The notes under the pieces were generated by a model. The model was not told the DNA's origin, did no database searches, and saw only the letters and a program-made list of their open reading frames with translations. Shown in pieces: positions 52,511 to 61,393 of a DNA stretch of 64,000 nt. This DNA comes from Nocardia colli (lineage in GTDB: Bacteria; Actinomycetota; Actinomycetes; Mycobacteriales; Mycobacteriaceae), in assembly GCF_008704205.1 (NCBI RefSeq), contig NZ_VXLC01000014.1, positions 496,001-560,000 on the forward strand, read 5' to 3'. Position 1 is the first letter of the stretch, and each line of letters begins with the position of its first letter. The position numbers and the translations under genes are program-made.

Positions 52511-53479
52511 TCAAGCTGATTGGATTAGTCTGCCGATTCGGTCGCTGATATTCTGCGCGTTTCGCGCGGCGTCGGCAATGGTTGTCTGTATGGCTTCGGC
52601 GGCGTGTTGGAGATGATGGGAAGTCCACTCGTCCTGAGTCATGCCGCCGTCCGGCGAAAGCGGTGCGGTGCGGTTGAGGTAGTCGATGACGCGGGTGATG
52701 GCGCCACGCGTGACAGTTGAGTTCTGCTCGGTCTGCCGAACGAGAACCGTGGTTTGGGTGTCGGCGCCGTGCAGGCTCTTGATCGCCGCCTCGGTGTTCA
52801 GCGCGGTGAGTTCGTACTGAGGTATTCCGGTGCCTTTCGGTTTCCGCATTGTCGGCGGATGTGGTCGTGAGGTGGTCGCGATGTCTTTTCCGGTGCCGCA
52901 CTGCCGCCAGCTGTCGACCAAGATGGGCACGGCCGCGCGGTATGCGGCCTCGATGGGCGCCGCCAGGACCGCTGGGCCGGGCATCAGGAGCTGGTCCGGC
53001 ATCCCGGGCAGCAGTACTCCGGCGCCGATATCTTCGGTGGGCACGGATGGGCGGCCGGCCCATTTCGCGAGTGGGAGGGCATTGTGCGCGAGGAATGTGC
53101 CGACCAAACCGCCGAACTCATTGCCCTTTGCGTTCATGACGGCTCGCACGTGCTTTTTTTGACTGTCGCCCATTGAGTCGAATACTGATTGGCGACGGAT
53201 ATCAGCTATCTTACGTTCGGCCACGCCTCGGGCAATCTTCTTTCCAATGGCGCCGCCCATCATGAATCCACCCGCGCCGAAAATGGCTGATTCAACGACA
53301 TCGTCCCAATTGTGGATGTCGCCGGCGATAGCGTCCGACGCCACCCCTCCTACGGCACCACCGACGATGTAACCGTACTTGGGAACAAATGCTTCGAAAA
53401 CAACCGGTGTGACGACAGTTATGGATTGAGCCAGGCCTGCGACCAGCCATCCTTCTGGATCGGAATGTCCGCTGGACAC
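52511..53479 (-). CDS. Unknown protein, paralogue B
   Basis: 322 residues from GTG 53479 with a purine-rich site (GAGGAGAGGGG) just upstream; the frame is open further but unlike the paralogue. Homologous throughout to the protein at 49482-50459: N-terminal hydrophobic stretch (VFEAFVPKYGYIVGGAVGGVA), middle GKKIARGVAERKIADIRRQ, then MPDQLLMPGPAV, and the C-terminal TVTRGAITRVIDYLNRTAPL with DEWTSHHL. The pair flanking an exported glycan-binding protein suggests a surface-associated system. No domain recognised. Confidence 0.65.
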   Translation of the reverse strand: MSSGHSDPEGWLVAGLAQSITVVTPVVFEAFVPKYGYIVGGAVGGVASDAIAGDIHNWDDVVESAIFGAGGFMMGGAIGKKIARGVAERKIADIRRQSVFDSMGDSQKKHVRAVMNAKGNEFGGLVGTFLAHNALPLAKWAGRPSVPTEDIGAGVLLPGMPDQLLMPGPAVLAAPIEAAYRAAVPILVDSWRQCGTGKDIATTSRPHPPTMRKPKGTGIPQYELTALNTEAAIKSLHGADTQTTVLVRQTEQNSTVTRGAITRVIDYLNRTAPLSPDGGMTQDEWTSHHLQHAAEAIQTTIADAARNAQNISDRIGRLIQSA

Positions 53480-53656
53480 GCTTGCCGCCCCTCTCCTCGT
53501 TGAACCGCTGACCTCTCGAAACTTCCGAACTCTGGGGGTATTGTCTCGCGCAGCTGACCCGCCACTCTTCCCACCGGATGGAACAAGAGCTCGGAGGGAA
53601 CCGGTTTTGGTCGGGAATAGGCTGGAGGGATCGAACCCGATACGGAGAGGCGATCG

Positions 53657-54884
53657 GTGGCCGCTCGGAAAAACCTCGGCGCAGCTGTCGCAAAGGTGCA
53701 TACCGGCGACGTCATCGCGTTCCGGCTGCACGCCCACCATCTCACGCAACGACAGCCCGCCGACGATCTGCTCGGGGTGGCGGGTGCGTGCGGAATTCAG
53801 AACAGTCCACTGGGCTCGGCGCTGCTCGCACTGCACGCCCGCGTCGACGCGGTGACACAGGGGCCGCCTCGACCGCCTCGTCGGCGAGGCGAAAAGCCTG
53901 TTGCAGACGTGGTGCATGCGCGGCTCGCCGTTCTATTTCCCGACGGTGGACGCACCGGTCTTCACCACCGGCGTGCTGCCTGCCACCGAAACGGCGCGAC
54001 TGCATCTGATCCTCGGCGTCGAACACGCGCTGAACGAACTCGGGCTGAGTCTGGACGAGGCGGTTAACCGGACCGCTGACGAAATCGAGGCGGTGCTGTC
54101 TGGACGGCAGCTGGCGATCAACGAACTCGGCAAAGAACTCGCCGAGCGTATGGCACGAAAGCTGTCACTCACCCAACGCAAGATCTGGCAGGCCGTCGGA
54201 TCATATGGCACGAACGTCCCGTTGGGGGAGGGGGTCGCACACTTCTGTATTCGAATGCTCACGTTGCGCGGCATCGTCTGCCTCGCACCGCGCAGCGCGA
54301 ACAAGGCACCCTTCGTCCTGCTCGGGGATTGGCTGGGCCGACCACTGCCGCAGGTCGACCCCGACAGCGCTCGCGCCATGTTGCTGCGGCGCTATCTGCA
54401 CTGTTACGGGCCGTCCACCCGCAAGGATTTCGCCGCCTGGCTCGGTGTTTTCGCCGGTGACGTGGATCCGTGGTGGACGACGTTGGCGGACGAGCTCACG
54501 CCTGTCGAATACGACGGCAACTCCGCGTGGCTCTGTACCGAGGATCTCGACGCGCTGCGGTCGGCACGCGAGACACATGGTGTCAGGCTGCTGCCGCCGC
54601 GCGATCCGTACACCCAAATGCGTGATCGGGAGATCATCGTCGACAAGAGGTTCCACCGCGAAGTGTGGAAGACGGTCGGCGAGCCGGGCACCGTGCTGGC
54701 CGACGGGCAGGTCGCCGGAATCTGGCGTCCGCGCACGAGTGGCCGCAAACTGGTGCTTACCGTGACCCCGTTCCGGCCGCTGAACGCCGGCCTTCGTAGA
54801 CAGGTGCGCGAGGAGGCCGATCAGGTGGCCGAACTGCGCGGTGCGACTGCTGTGCGGGTCGATTTCGCCGACTCCGCAGGCTGA
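53657..54884 (+). pseudogene. Winged-helix DNA-binding (HTH_42/YcaQ-like) protein, frameshifted
   Basis: The first frame (GTG 53657) gives VIAFRLHAHHLTQRQPADDL and AGACGIQNSPLGSALLALHARVD; the second (from about 53860) gives LLQTWCMRGSPFYFPTVDAPVF, LRRYLHCYGPSTRKDFAAWLG and RLLPPRDPYTQMRDREIIVD. All belong to the winged-helix DNA-binding domain-containing family (DUF1006-like). The break is at GGGG (53859-53862); with three Gs a single frame of about 408 residues results. Probably a DNA-binding protein of the crosslink-repair glycosylase group; whether this copy works depends on that base. Confidence 0.8.
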
Positions 54885-54948
54885 CCTGATCGGCTCACGG
54901 TCAATGACCTCCGAGGTAATCGACTGGCCGCTTGTTCTCGCCGATGCT

Positions 54949-55320
54949 ATGGATATGACTACTGATATCGACACCCAGGTAGATCGATTCATCGCCGCGT
55001 GGAACGACTCGGACATCGAACGCCGCAACGCGGTAGTCGAGGCCCTGTTCAGCCCCGATGCGTGCTACCGCAATGCGTCAGAAGAATTTATCGGCCGAGC
55101 GCGCTGCCGGGAGGCAGTCGCCGAGACCTACGACAAGTTCACCAGCAATGGATTCGAGTTCGCGCGGTTAGGTGCGGCCAGCGCTCATCACGACGCAATT
55201 GTGTTCCGGTGGCAGATGACCGCCGCCGGAGGTGGCGATCCCGCTGCGACCGGCCGCATGTTCGCCGTGCTCGACGACAACGACCGGGTGAAGTTGCTGT
55301 ACCAGTTTCTTGACGCCTAG
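54949..55320 (+). CDS. SnoaL-like/NTF2-fold protein
   Basis: About 123 residues. DIDTQVDRFIAAWNDSDIERRNAVVEALFSPDACYRNASEEFIGRARCREAVAETYDKF is the standard opening of a SnoaL-like domain (W-x-x-D, F-xx-D), followed by FRWQMTAAGGGDP and GRMFAVLDDNDRVKLLYQFL. Could be an isomerase, a cyclase or a binding protein. Start ATG 54949 or 54955. It is 64 bases downstream of the winged-helix gene. Confidence 0.88.
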   Translation: MDMTTDIDTQVDRFIAAWNDSDIERRNAVVEALFSPDACYRNASEEFIGRARCREAVAETYDKFTSNGFEFARLGAASAHHDAIVFRWQMTAAGGGDPAATGRMFAVLDDNDRVKLLYQFLDA

Positions 55321-55557
55321 GCCGTATTGGTCCTCCTCGACTGGTGCGTGTGTGCTTTGAAAGCATGAGAACTCCACGCATTCGGTGTGCGATCGCACGC
55401 GAGAAGACGGCCTCCATGTTGTCCGCCGCGGGTTCTGGCAACCGAGTCGGCGCAGATCACCAAGAGTGGGAAGCCGCTAGCGTGGATGCAGTGTCGGCCG
55501 ACAGTGATAGCAGGTCGGCCTGGGGGCCACATCGCACAGAACGGGTTTCCGGCGCTA

Positions 55558-56424
55558 ATGGGTTTCTACGACTGCAATTGCATGATCACCGGCATCAGCC
55601 TGTCAGGCATCGACGCGACCCTCGTCTTGCTGCAATACACAACGGATGGCTATAGGCCCCTGACGCTGGGTATCGCCGGGACTTACAACCGGCTCGGTTG
55701 CGTCGATGGAGTACGTGGTGACCTCAACACCGAGCTTGTTCTCCGATATTTCGTCGACCAGCGCCGGGCGGGCAGGTATTTCGCCGAAGATCAGACCGGC
55801 ATCGCAGACGAAGACCGACTGACTTCCGATAGTGATATCGAGGAATTGCTACAGCGCATAGAACGCACTCAGCGGAGTAACGATGACGGCAAATATTCCG
55901 GGTCGACCAGCTCGGACCGGGAAGCCATCGTCTTCGCCTTGATTGCGCAACCCATCTGGGATGCCATCACCAACGGCACCCCAGCCCCAGACGGGTTGTC
56001 GGAGCGCGAGCTTCAGCGGCTCTTCGGGCAAGTGTCAGCACCTGCCGAAATCTATGCGGGCCGGCTTCCGGAACTCGCTCCGTTGCTGCATCAGCTGGCT
56101 GCTGTCGACGACTTCATCGGTTCTCGCAGGCTGCGCTGGGCGCCGCCGTCCGAGCCGGCGCAACGATACCCGAGTGATTACGGTCAGCACGGCGACGAGA
56201 TCCGAGAATTTCTTGATCGAGCGAAACGCGACTATCGCGATGATCCGATTGTGCTGGCCGGATTGGCCACTTACGAATCGCAGATCGACTGGGACGAAGA
56301 CGACTACCCGGCGACGCCGCATATCCCAGCCGCGACCGCGGCAGAAATCCGCGCCTGGGCAATGAGCGAGCGGGTTGCCCGACGCGCGATCGGCATTCGC
56401 CGAGACGAGACCGAACAGTCGTAG
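55558..56424 (+). CDS. Conserved actinomycete hypothetical protein
   Basis: 288 residues from ATG 55558. The opening MGFYDCNCMITGISLSGIDA contains a CxC and resembles a group of actinomycete proteins I remember only as hypothetical, with LGIAGTYNRLGCVDGVRGDLNTELVLRYF. The central part is helical and acidic. The C-terminus (EIRAWAMSERVARRAIGIRRDE) is charged. The function is unknown. It may be an immunity-type protein of a toxin system, but nothing supports that directly. Confidence 0.6.
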   Translation: MGFYDCNCMITGISLSGIDATLVLLQYTTDGYRPLTLGIAGTYNRLGCVDGVRGDLNTELVLRYFVDQRRAGRYFAEDQTGIADEDRLTSDSDIEELLQRIERTQRSNDDGKYSGSTSSDREAIVFALIAQPIWDAITNGTPAPDGLSERELQRLFGQVSAPAEIYAGRLPELAPLLHQLAAVDDFIGSRRLRWAPPSEPAQRYPSDYGQHGDEIREFLDRAKRDYRDDPIVLAGLATYESQIDWDEDDYPATPHIPAATAAEIRAWAMSERVARRAIGIRRDETEQS

Positions 56425-56643
56425 GCAAGTCAGCGACGCGGCGACCGTTCCATCGGCAGACGGTGCGTGCCACGCGGGTGACGCCCGCGGCGATGGTGTC
56501 GGGCGGTTCGGCGGACGCCAGTCGGTCGGTCGTGCGGTATTCCGCCTCGGCTCGTCCCGGTGTTGCTGTGCCGCAGCGGATTTCATGCATGATGGCCATG
56601 ATCTGGATGGTCGGTGTCGGGCGCTGATCCGGCGATTGACCGG

Positions 56644-57759
56644 TCAGGTAGTTCTTGCGGTGAGGGCGTTGAGGAGCTGTGCCAGTGTGGTGGCGGTGGC
56701 GGGTGGGAGTGCGGGATCGTTTAGTGCTCGTAGGGCGGTGGTGCGGCGGGTGGTGATCATGGTTTCGATCTGGTCGCGGGCTCCGATGGTGATCAGGAGT
56801 CGGCGGATGTGTTGTGCGCCGGTTTCGTCGAGGTCGGTGTTGCCGATCAGTGTGTGCAGGTCGTGGAGTTGGGTGGGGGTGGCGTGGCGTAGGGCCAGGG
56901 CGAGCAGTGCGGTGTGTTTGCCCTCGCGCAGGTCGTCCAGGGTGGGTTTTCCGGTCAGTTCGGGTGTGCCGAAGGTGCCCAGGAGGTCGTCGCGCAGTTG
57001 GAAGGCTTCACCGGCGGGCAGGGCGTAGGCGCTGAGCACAGTGTGTATGTGGGGGTCGGCGCCGGTGAGGGTGGCGCCGATTTGTAGTGGGCGTTCGACG
57101 GTGTATTTGGCGGATTTGTAGCGGGCGATGCGGAGGGCGAGGTCGAGGTCCGGGCTGGGTTTGCCTGCGGTGATGTCGAGGTATTGGCCGTACATGACCT
57201 CGGTGCGCATGGTGTCGATGAGGGGCAGGATCGCGGTGAGTTGGCGGGATTTGAGCCCGGCGGTGTGGAGTAGTTCACTCGACCAGGTTTGGGCGAGGTC
57301 GCCCAGCAGGATGGCTGCGCTGTTGCCGATGTGCTGGTTGTTGTGGTGTTCGGTCATGGCGCGGTGCACGGTGGGGCGGTTGCGGCGGGTGGCGGAGCGG
57401 TCCATGAGGTCGTCGTGGATGAGGGCGAAGGCGTGAAACATCTCCAGTGACGCCGCGGTCTGGATGAGGGCGGGCGGGGGTGGTTTCGCGTGGTTCGGGC
57501 CTACGTGCCAGCCGATGACGCATAGCAGCGGGCGTAGGCGTTTGCCCCCGGCGAAGAGGAAGTCGTGCAGGAGTTGGGTGACCTCGCCGGGCAGGGCGGT
57601 GTCGGTGTCGGCGTGGGCTTTGTGTCGCAGGAAATCGGTCAGCACGGCGTCGACCGCACGCCGGATTCCCGGCAAATCCAGCGGCTGGGTGGCCGGAGCG
57701 GGCGTGAGAACGAACGTCGTCGGGTTTTGTCGTCTCAGACCATCTGCTGCGGCGCTCAC
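56644..57759 (-). CDS. Isoprenyl diphosphate synthase (GGPP/FPP type)
   Basis: 371 residues. GGKRLRPLL (from residue 71) is the start of the family block, DDLMD at 116-120 is the first aspartate-rich motif, followed by RSATRRNRPTVH, and the second motif is DDLLG at 257-261 with FGTPELTGKPTLDDLREGKHT (the K-x-x-D-x-x-x-GK-T pattern). It extends allylic diphosphates with isopentenyl diphosphate, probably to C15 or C20. It is the only intact copy here; two fragments lie at 18986 and 36906. It probably supplies the terpene synthase at 19234. It has no terpene gene directly beside it. The gene has an unusually GC-rich, T-poor coding strand. Confidence 0.92.
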   Translation of the reverse strand: MSAAADGLRRQNPTTFVLTPAPATQPLDLPGIRRAVDAVLTDFLRHKAHADTDTALPGEVTQLLHDFLFAGGKRLRPLLCVIGWHVGPNHAKPPPPALIQTAASLEMFHAFALIHDDLMDRSATRRNRPTVHRAMTEHHNNQHIGNSAAILLGDLAQTWSSELLHTAGLKSRQLTAILPLIDTMRTEVMYGQYLDITAGKPSPDLDLALRIARYKSAKYTVERPLQIGATLTGADPHIHTVLSAYALPAGEAFQLRDDLLGTFGTPELTGKPTLDDLREGKHTALLALALRHATPTQLHDLHTLIGNTDLDETGAQHIRRLLITIGARDQIETMITTRRTTALRALNDPALPPATATTLAQLLNALTARTT

Positions 57760-57869
57760 TGGATGTCCAGCTGCGCAAATAGAGCACTCACGCTCGTATT
57801 TTCCAATGTCACCAGCGGTGGGAAGGTCGGCTACGCGTTACCAACGGCATCACGTGTGGAACACTCGCG

Positions 57870-58709
57870 GTGGTGAGGAGTGCCGTTTCGCGTACGCCGA
57901 CCGGGCGATTACGTCCGTTCGTGCAACGGTATCTGGGCGTCGAACTGTCCGGGTTCGAGCCGGGGGTGCATCGGGCTCTGCCGTCGCCGTATCTGACGTT
58001 CATCGTCAGTCTCGACGGGCCGATCGAGATCGTGAACTCCGCCGGGATCTGCCGCGAGTTTTCCGCGGTCATCGGTGGTTTGCAGACGTCGGCAATCCAT
58101 GTGCGGCACGGTTCGACGCCGCGCATCATTCGAGTGTTGCTCTCGCCGCTCGGCGCCAGGGCGGTCCTCGGGGTACGTGCGGCCGAACTGGTGTCGGGCG
58201 TGTTCGGCCTGCCGGAGATCATCGGTCATCGAGGCGATGAGTTGGTCGAGCGGTGTGCCGGAGCGGATGGATGGCTGGAGCGCTTCGACGTCCTGGACGA
58301 CATTCTCTCGTCCGGTCTGCACGATCGCCATGTTGTACCGATGCCGCTTCAGCATGCTTGGGCGCGCGGGATCACCGTGCCCGAGGGCGCGGCGCGCGTC
58401 GACGCGGTCGCCCGTGACGTCGGCTTCAGCCGGCGCCATTTGACCGAGCTGTTCGCCGCGGAATTCGGGCTGACACCCAAGCTCGCCATGCGGGTCGCTC
58501 GGCTGGACCGCGCGCGTTGCCGGCTGCAAACCCGCGGGGAATCGCTATCCGCGGCGGCTGCCGCATGCGGTTATGCCGACCAGGCGCATCTGACCCGGGA
58601 ATGGCGGAAGTTGACCGCGGCCACCCCGGCAGCGTGGATCGCAGCCGAACATCTCCCAAACGTGCAAGACCTGTCATGGGGGGTGCACGCAGGATTACTG
58701 CATGGTTGA
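57870..58709 (+). CDS. AraC-family transcriptional regulator
   Basis: 279 residues. The C-terminal HTH pair (RVDAVARDVGFSRRHLTELFAAEFGLTPKLAMRVARLDRA and AAAACGYADQAHLTREWRKL) ends with the P-x-x-W/A motif near TAATPAAWI. The N-terminal domain (ELSGFEPGVHRALPSPYLTFIVSLDGPIEI) is typical of DUF6597-type actinomycete regulators. The gene overlaps the following methyltransferase start by 8 bases, so they are coupled. Confidence 0.9.
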   Translation: MVRSAVSRTPTGRLRPFVQRYLGVELSGFEPGVHRALPSPYLTFIVSLDGPIEIVNSAGICREFSAVIGGLQTSAIHVRHGSTPRIIRVLLSPLGARAVLGVRAAELVSGVFGLPEIIGHRGDELVERCAGADGWLERFDVLDDILSSGLHDRHVVPMPLQHAWARGITVPEGAARVDAVARDVGFSRRHLTELFAAEFGLTPKLAMRVARLDRARCRLQTRGESLSAAAAACGYADQAHLTREWRKLTAATPAAWIAAEHLPNVQDLSWGVHAGLLHG

Positions 58710-59427
58710 TCCTGACACATCACATTCATCCACGGCCGGTGCCGGTGCGGCCGCACAGCGGAGAATCACGAGCTTCTGGCAAGTCGTCGCTGCTGAGTAC
58801 AATTCGCCCGATAATCTCGCGCGACCCGGGACGCCCGGATACGACGACTGGGTCAGCGCGATCTGCGGCCTGCTCCCCGAGCCTCCCGCACGCGTCCTCG
58901 ATGTCGGAACCGGGACCGGCTTCGTAGCCCGGATCGCCGCCGAACTCGGTCACCAGGTGACGGCGATCGACCTGTCCGAGGCGATGCTCGAGGCAACGAT
59001 CGCGCCCGGTCTGGCGATCTCGTTCGCTGTCGGTGACGCCGTCGATCCACCGTTCGCGCCGGGCAGCTTCGATGTGGTCATCAACCGAAGCCTGTTGTGG
59101 ACACTGCGCGAGCCCGAACGCGCGTTTGTGAACTGGCACGCGTTGCTCGCCTCGGGCGGGCGGGCGGTCTGCATCTACGGCGTCAACTCGGAGGCGGGCG
59201 GGCCGCCGGTGGACCAGCGGAAGGCGGAACTTTTCGCCGGCTATTACACCCGGGAGGTCCAATCGCTGCTGCCCGCGATGCGCTTGGCGGACCACGAGCC
59301 GGTCATACGGCTGGCCAACGGAGCCGGATTCGACGATGTGGAGATTGTGGAACTCGAATCGGTGCAGGGGTGGGAAGCGTCGCCGGGCGCGTTTCAGCCC
59401 TGCGCGATCATCGCCCACCGGGACTGA
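58702..59427 (+). CDS. Class I SAM-dependent methyltransferase
   Basis: 241 residues. VLDVGTGTGFVARIAAELGHQVTAIDLSEAMLEA is motif I and motif post-I; VGDAVDPPFAPGSFDVVINRSLLWTLREPERAFVNWHALL is motif II/III. The fold matches UbiE/COQ5-like small-molecule methyltransferases. The start overlaps the AraC gene by 8 bases, implying AraC-linked expression. The substrate is unknown. Confidence 0.9.
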   Translation: MVDPDTSHSSTAGAGAAAQRRITSFWQVVAAEYNSPDNLARPGTPGYDDWVSAICGLLPEPPARVLDVGTGTGFVARIAAELGHQVTAIDLSEAMLEATIAPGLAISFAVGDAVDPPFAPGSFDVVINRSLLWTLREPERAFVNWHALLASGGRAVCIYGVNSEAGGPPVDQRKAELFAGYYTREVQSLLPAMRLADHEPVIRLANGAGFDDVEIVELESVQGWEASPGAFQPCAIIAHRD

Positions 59428-59594
59428 CCTGCCACCGGGTGTGAGAGGCGTTGTGGTGGCACCCTTCGGCGGGGGTAAAACGCAGACTGCGTCCGAGCTG
59501 TGCCGGCGGCTTCCGGGCAGTGTTGTGTGTGGTTGGTTGACACTGGTGTCCAACACCGACGGTCGGATGCGCGGCAAGCTTCGCCGCATGGCCG

Positions 59595-60173
59595 TCACCG
59601 TCCGGCACACTCGCCGGTGAGCGCGGGTTCCAGCCCGACGTAACGGGACGGTGCCGGCGACGAGAGATCGCGGGTGAACATGAGCACGGCGTCGTCGTCC
59701 AACCTGATCGTCGCACCGGGCTCGACAGGCCTGTTGCGGTAGCAGACTCCGCGTCCATCGGGCAGGTAACCACGCCGGACGTAGAGGCGCTGGGCGGGTC
59801 CGTAGTCGGCGTACAGGCCGACCCCCAGTCCCACGACATGACATCGCTGCCGCGCCAGCTCTTCGACCGCGTCCAGCAGCATGGTGCCGATTCCGCGATT
59901 GCGATGCTGGGGCACGACATTGAGATCTTGAATCTCCGGTACTCCGGTGGTTTGGAAGGGCTCGTATGCGGCCGTCCACAGTAGCGTGCAATATCCGGCG
60001 AAAGTCCCGCCCCGGCAGGCGACCACACATGCGCGCTTACCTGCCGCCTGCTCGGTCAGGTAACCGATGTACTGCTCGACCGGCTTGGTGGTCCAGCCGA
60101 GCGCGGCGAAGGCTGCGGCGATCGGCTCGGGATCGGCGGCGGCCATCGGCCGGATGACGATTTCGTTGCCCAT
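59595..60173 (-). CDS. GNAT acetyltransferase
   Basis: 192 residues from ATG 60173. VPEIQDLNVVPQHRNRGIGTMLLDAVEELA is the acetyl-CoA binding strand and loop (R-x-x-G-I-G), and GLGVGLYADYGPAQRLYVRRGYLPDGRGVCY is the following beta-bulge. The alternative longer frame (from 60203) has no ribosome site advantage. N-acetyltransferase of unknown substrate. Confidence 0.87.
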   Translation of the reverse strand: MGNEIVIRPMAAADPEPIAAAFAALGWTTKPVEQYIGYLTEQAAGKRACVVACRGGTFAGYCTLLWTAAYEPFQTTGVPEIQDLNVVPQHRNRGIGTMLLDAVEELARQRCHVVGLGVGLYADYGPAQRLYVRRGYLPDGRGVCYRNRPVEPGATIRLDDDAVLMFTRDLSSPAPSRYVGLEPALTGECAGR

Positions 60174-60226
60174 GCCGGAATCATCGGGTATCCGAGCCGG
60201 CACGACAATTTGATTTCACTGGCTGA

Positions 60227-60763
60227 TTACTCGGCTCGCTCCACGACCAGGCTGCGTTGCATCAGTACCGTGTCGATCCAGCGATTGTGTTTGAACCCGA
60301 CCCGTCGTAGCCGCCCCACCTCGGTGAAACCGTGCCCGGAATGCAATGTGATCGAAGCCGGACTGCCGGTGTCCGCGATGACGGCGATGATTTCCCGCAG
60401 CCCACGGTCGGTACCGGCGGCGAGCAACTCGTCGAGCAGCACGCCGCCGAGCCCCCGGCCGGTCGCCCACGGTGCCAGATAGATCGAATCCTCGGCGGTC
60501 GCGCGGTAGGCGGGACGCGACTTCCAGGGCGCGCAGTATGCGTAACCTGCTGGGCAGCCGTCGATTTCGGCGATCAAGAAGGGCAATCCGGCATCGACGA
60601 TCGAAGCGAATCGGTTGGTCCATTCGCGCACATCCGGCGAGCGGAGTTCGAAGGTCGACACGGAGTTCTCGACGTAGTGCGCATAGATCTCGGCAACGGC
60701 CGAGAGGTCGGCGGCGGCTGCCGGCCGAACCTTCGCGGATTTCTCTATAGAGGAATTATTCAT
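60227..60763 (-). CDS. GNAT acetyltransferase, phosphinothricin-acetyltransferase-like
   Basis: 178 residues from ATG 60763. VRPAAAADLSAVAEIYAHYVENSVSTFEL is the start of the PAT/MddA-type GNAT group, GYAYCAPWKSRPAYRATAEDSIYLAPWATGRGLGGVLL holds the acetyl-CoA loop (G-R-G-L-G), and GFTEVGRLRRVGFKHNRWIDTVLMQRSL ends it. These acetylate phosphinothricin, methionine sulfoximine or related amines. The start codons of this gene and of the XRE-cupin gene face each other 7-13 bases apart, so both messages must be leaderless or start inside the other gene. Confidence 0.88.
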   Translation of the reverse strand: MNNSSIEKSAKVRPAAAADLSAVAEIYAHYVENSVSTFELRSPDVREWTNRFASIVDAGLPFLIAEIDGCPAGYAYCAPWKSRPAYRATAEDSIYLAPWATGRGLGGVLLDELLAAGTDRGLREIIAVIADTGSPASITLHSGHGFTEVGRLRRVGFKHNRWIDTVLMQRSLVVERAE

Positions 60764-60776
60764 TACGATAGTGTAT

Positions 60777-61376
60777 ATGGACTTGTCGAAACTTGGCCAA
60801 CGGATACAGCAACTGCGGCACGAGCGCGGATTGACGCTGCAACAATTCGCCGAGCTGTCCGCGGTGAGTGTGAGCATGCTGTCGGCGATCGAGCGGGGCG
60901 GCAAAGCCGCGACCGTTGTCGTACTCGACCGTGTCGCAACGGGATTGGGCATACGGCTGTCTACCCTTCTCGCCGAACCGGAGAGTGCCCGCATCATCGT
61001 GCGGCGCGCCGCCGAACAAGACGTCGTCCACGAACCCGGCGGCTGGCAACGCACCATCTTGACCCCCGTGGTGCCCGGCGTGAATTTCGAATGGATCCGC
61101 TCGACCCTTCCGCCCGGCTGCCGCCCCCGCGAGTACCCCTCCTACGCGGCGGGATCCCACGAATTCATCTATGTGGAATCCGGAACGGCCACCCTCACTG
61201 TCGACGACACTCACACCATCACCCTCGGAGCCGGGGATTCGGTCTATCTCGCTGCCGACAGCACTCTGCGCTACGCAAACCACTCCGATCGACCATGCAC
61301 ATACTTCGTCGCCGCGCTGGTGATGCGCCCTCGAACAGCGCGAAGCGAAAACACCCGCATAGCGACGGCGACGTAG
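60777..61376 (+). CDS. XRE-family regulator with cupin domain
   Basis: 199 residues from ATG 60777 (GTG 60771 also possible). The HTH (LGQRIQQLRHERGLTLQQFAELSAVSVSMLSAIERGGKAATVVVLDRVATGL) is textbook XRE. The C-terminal cupin (SHEFIYVESGTATLTVDDTHTITLGAGDSVYLAADS, then LRYANHSDRP) binds a small ligand. This architecture (PuuR-like) regulates amine or amino-acid catabolism or transport. It is divergent from the GNAT gene and likely controls it. Confidence 0.92.
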   Translation: MDLSKLGQRIQQLRHERGLTLQQFAELSAVSVSMLSAIERGGKAATVVVLDRVATGLGIRLSTLLAEPESARIIVRRAAEQDVVHEPGGWQRTILTPVVPGVNFEWIRSTLPPGCRPREYPSYAAGSHEFIYVESGTATLTVDDTHTITLGAGDSVYLAADSTLRYANHSDRPCTYFVAALVMRPRTARSENTRIATAT

Positions 61377-61393
61377 AGGGAACGGTGGACGGA

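Noticed and set aside
57464..58240. A 258-codon plus-strand frame across the prenyl synthase start
   Set aside because: It runs antisense to the intact synthase and then out of frame through the AraC gene.
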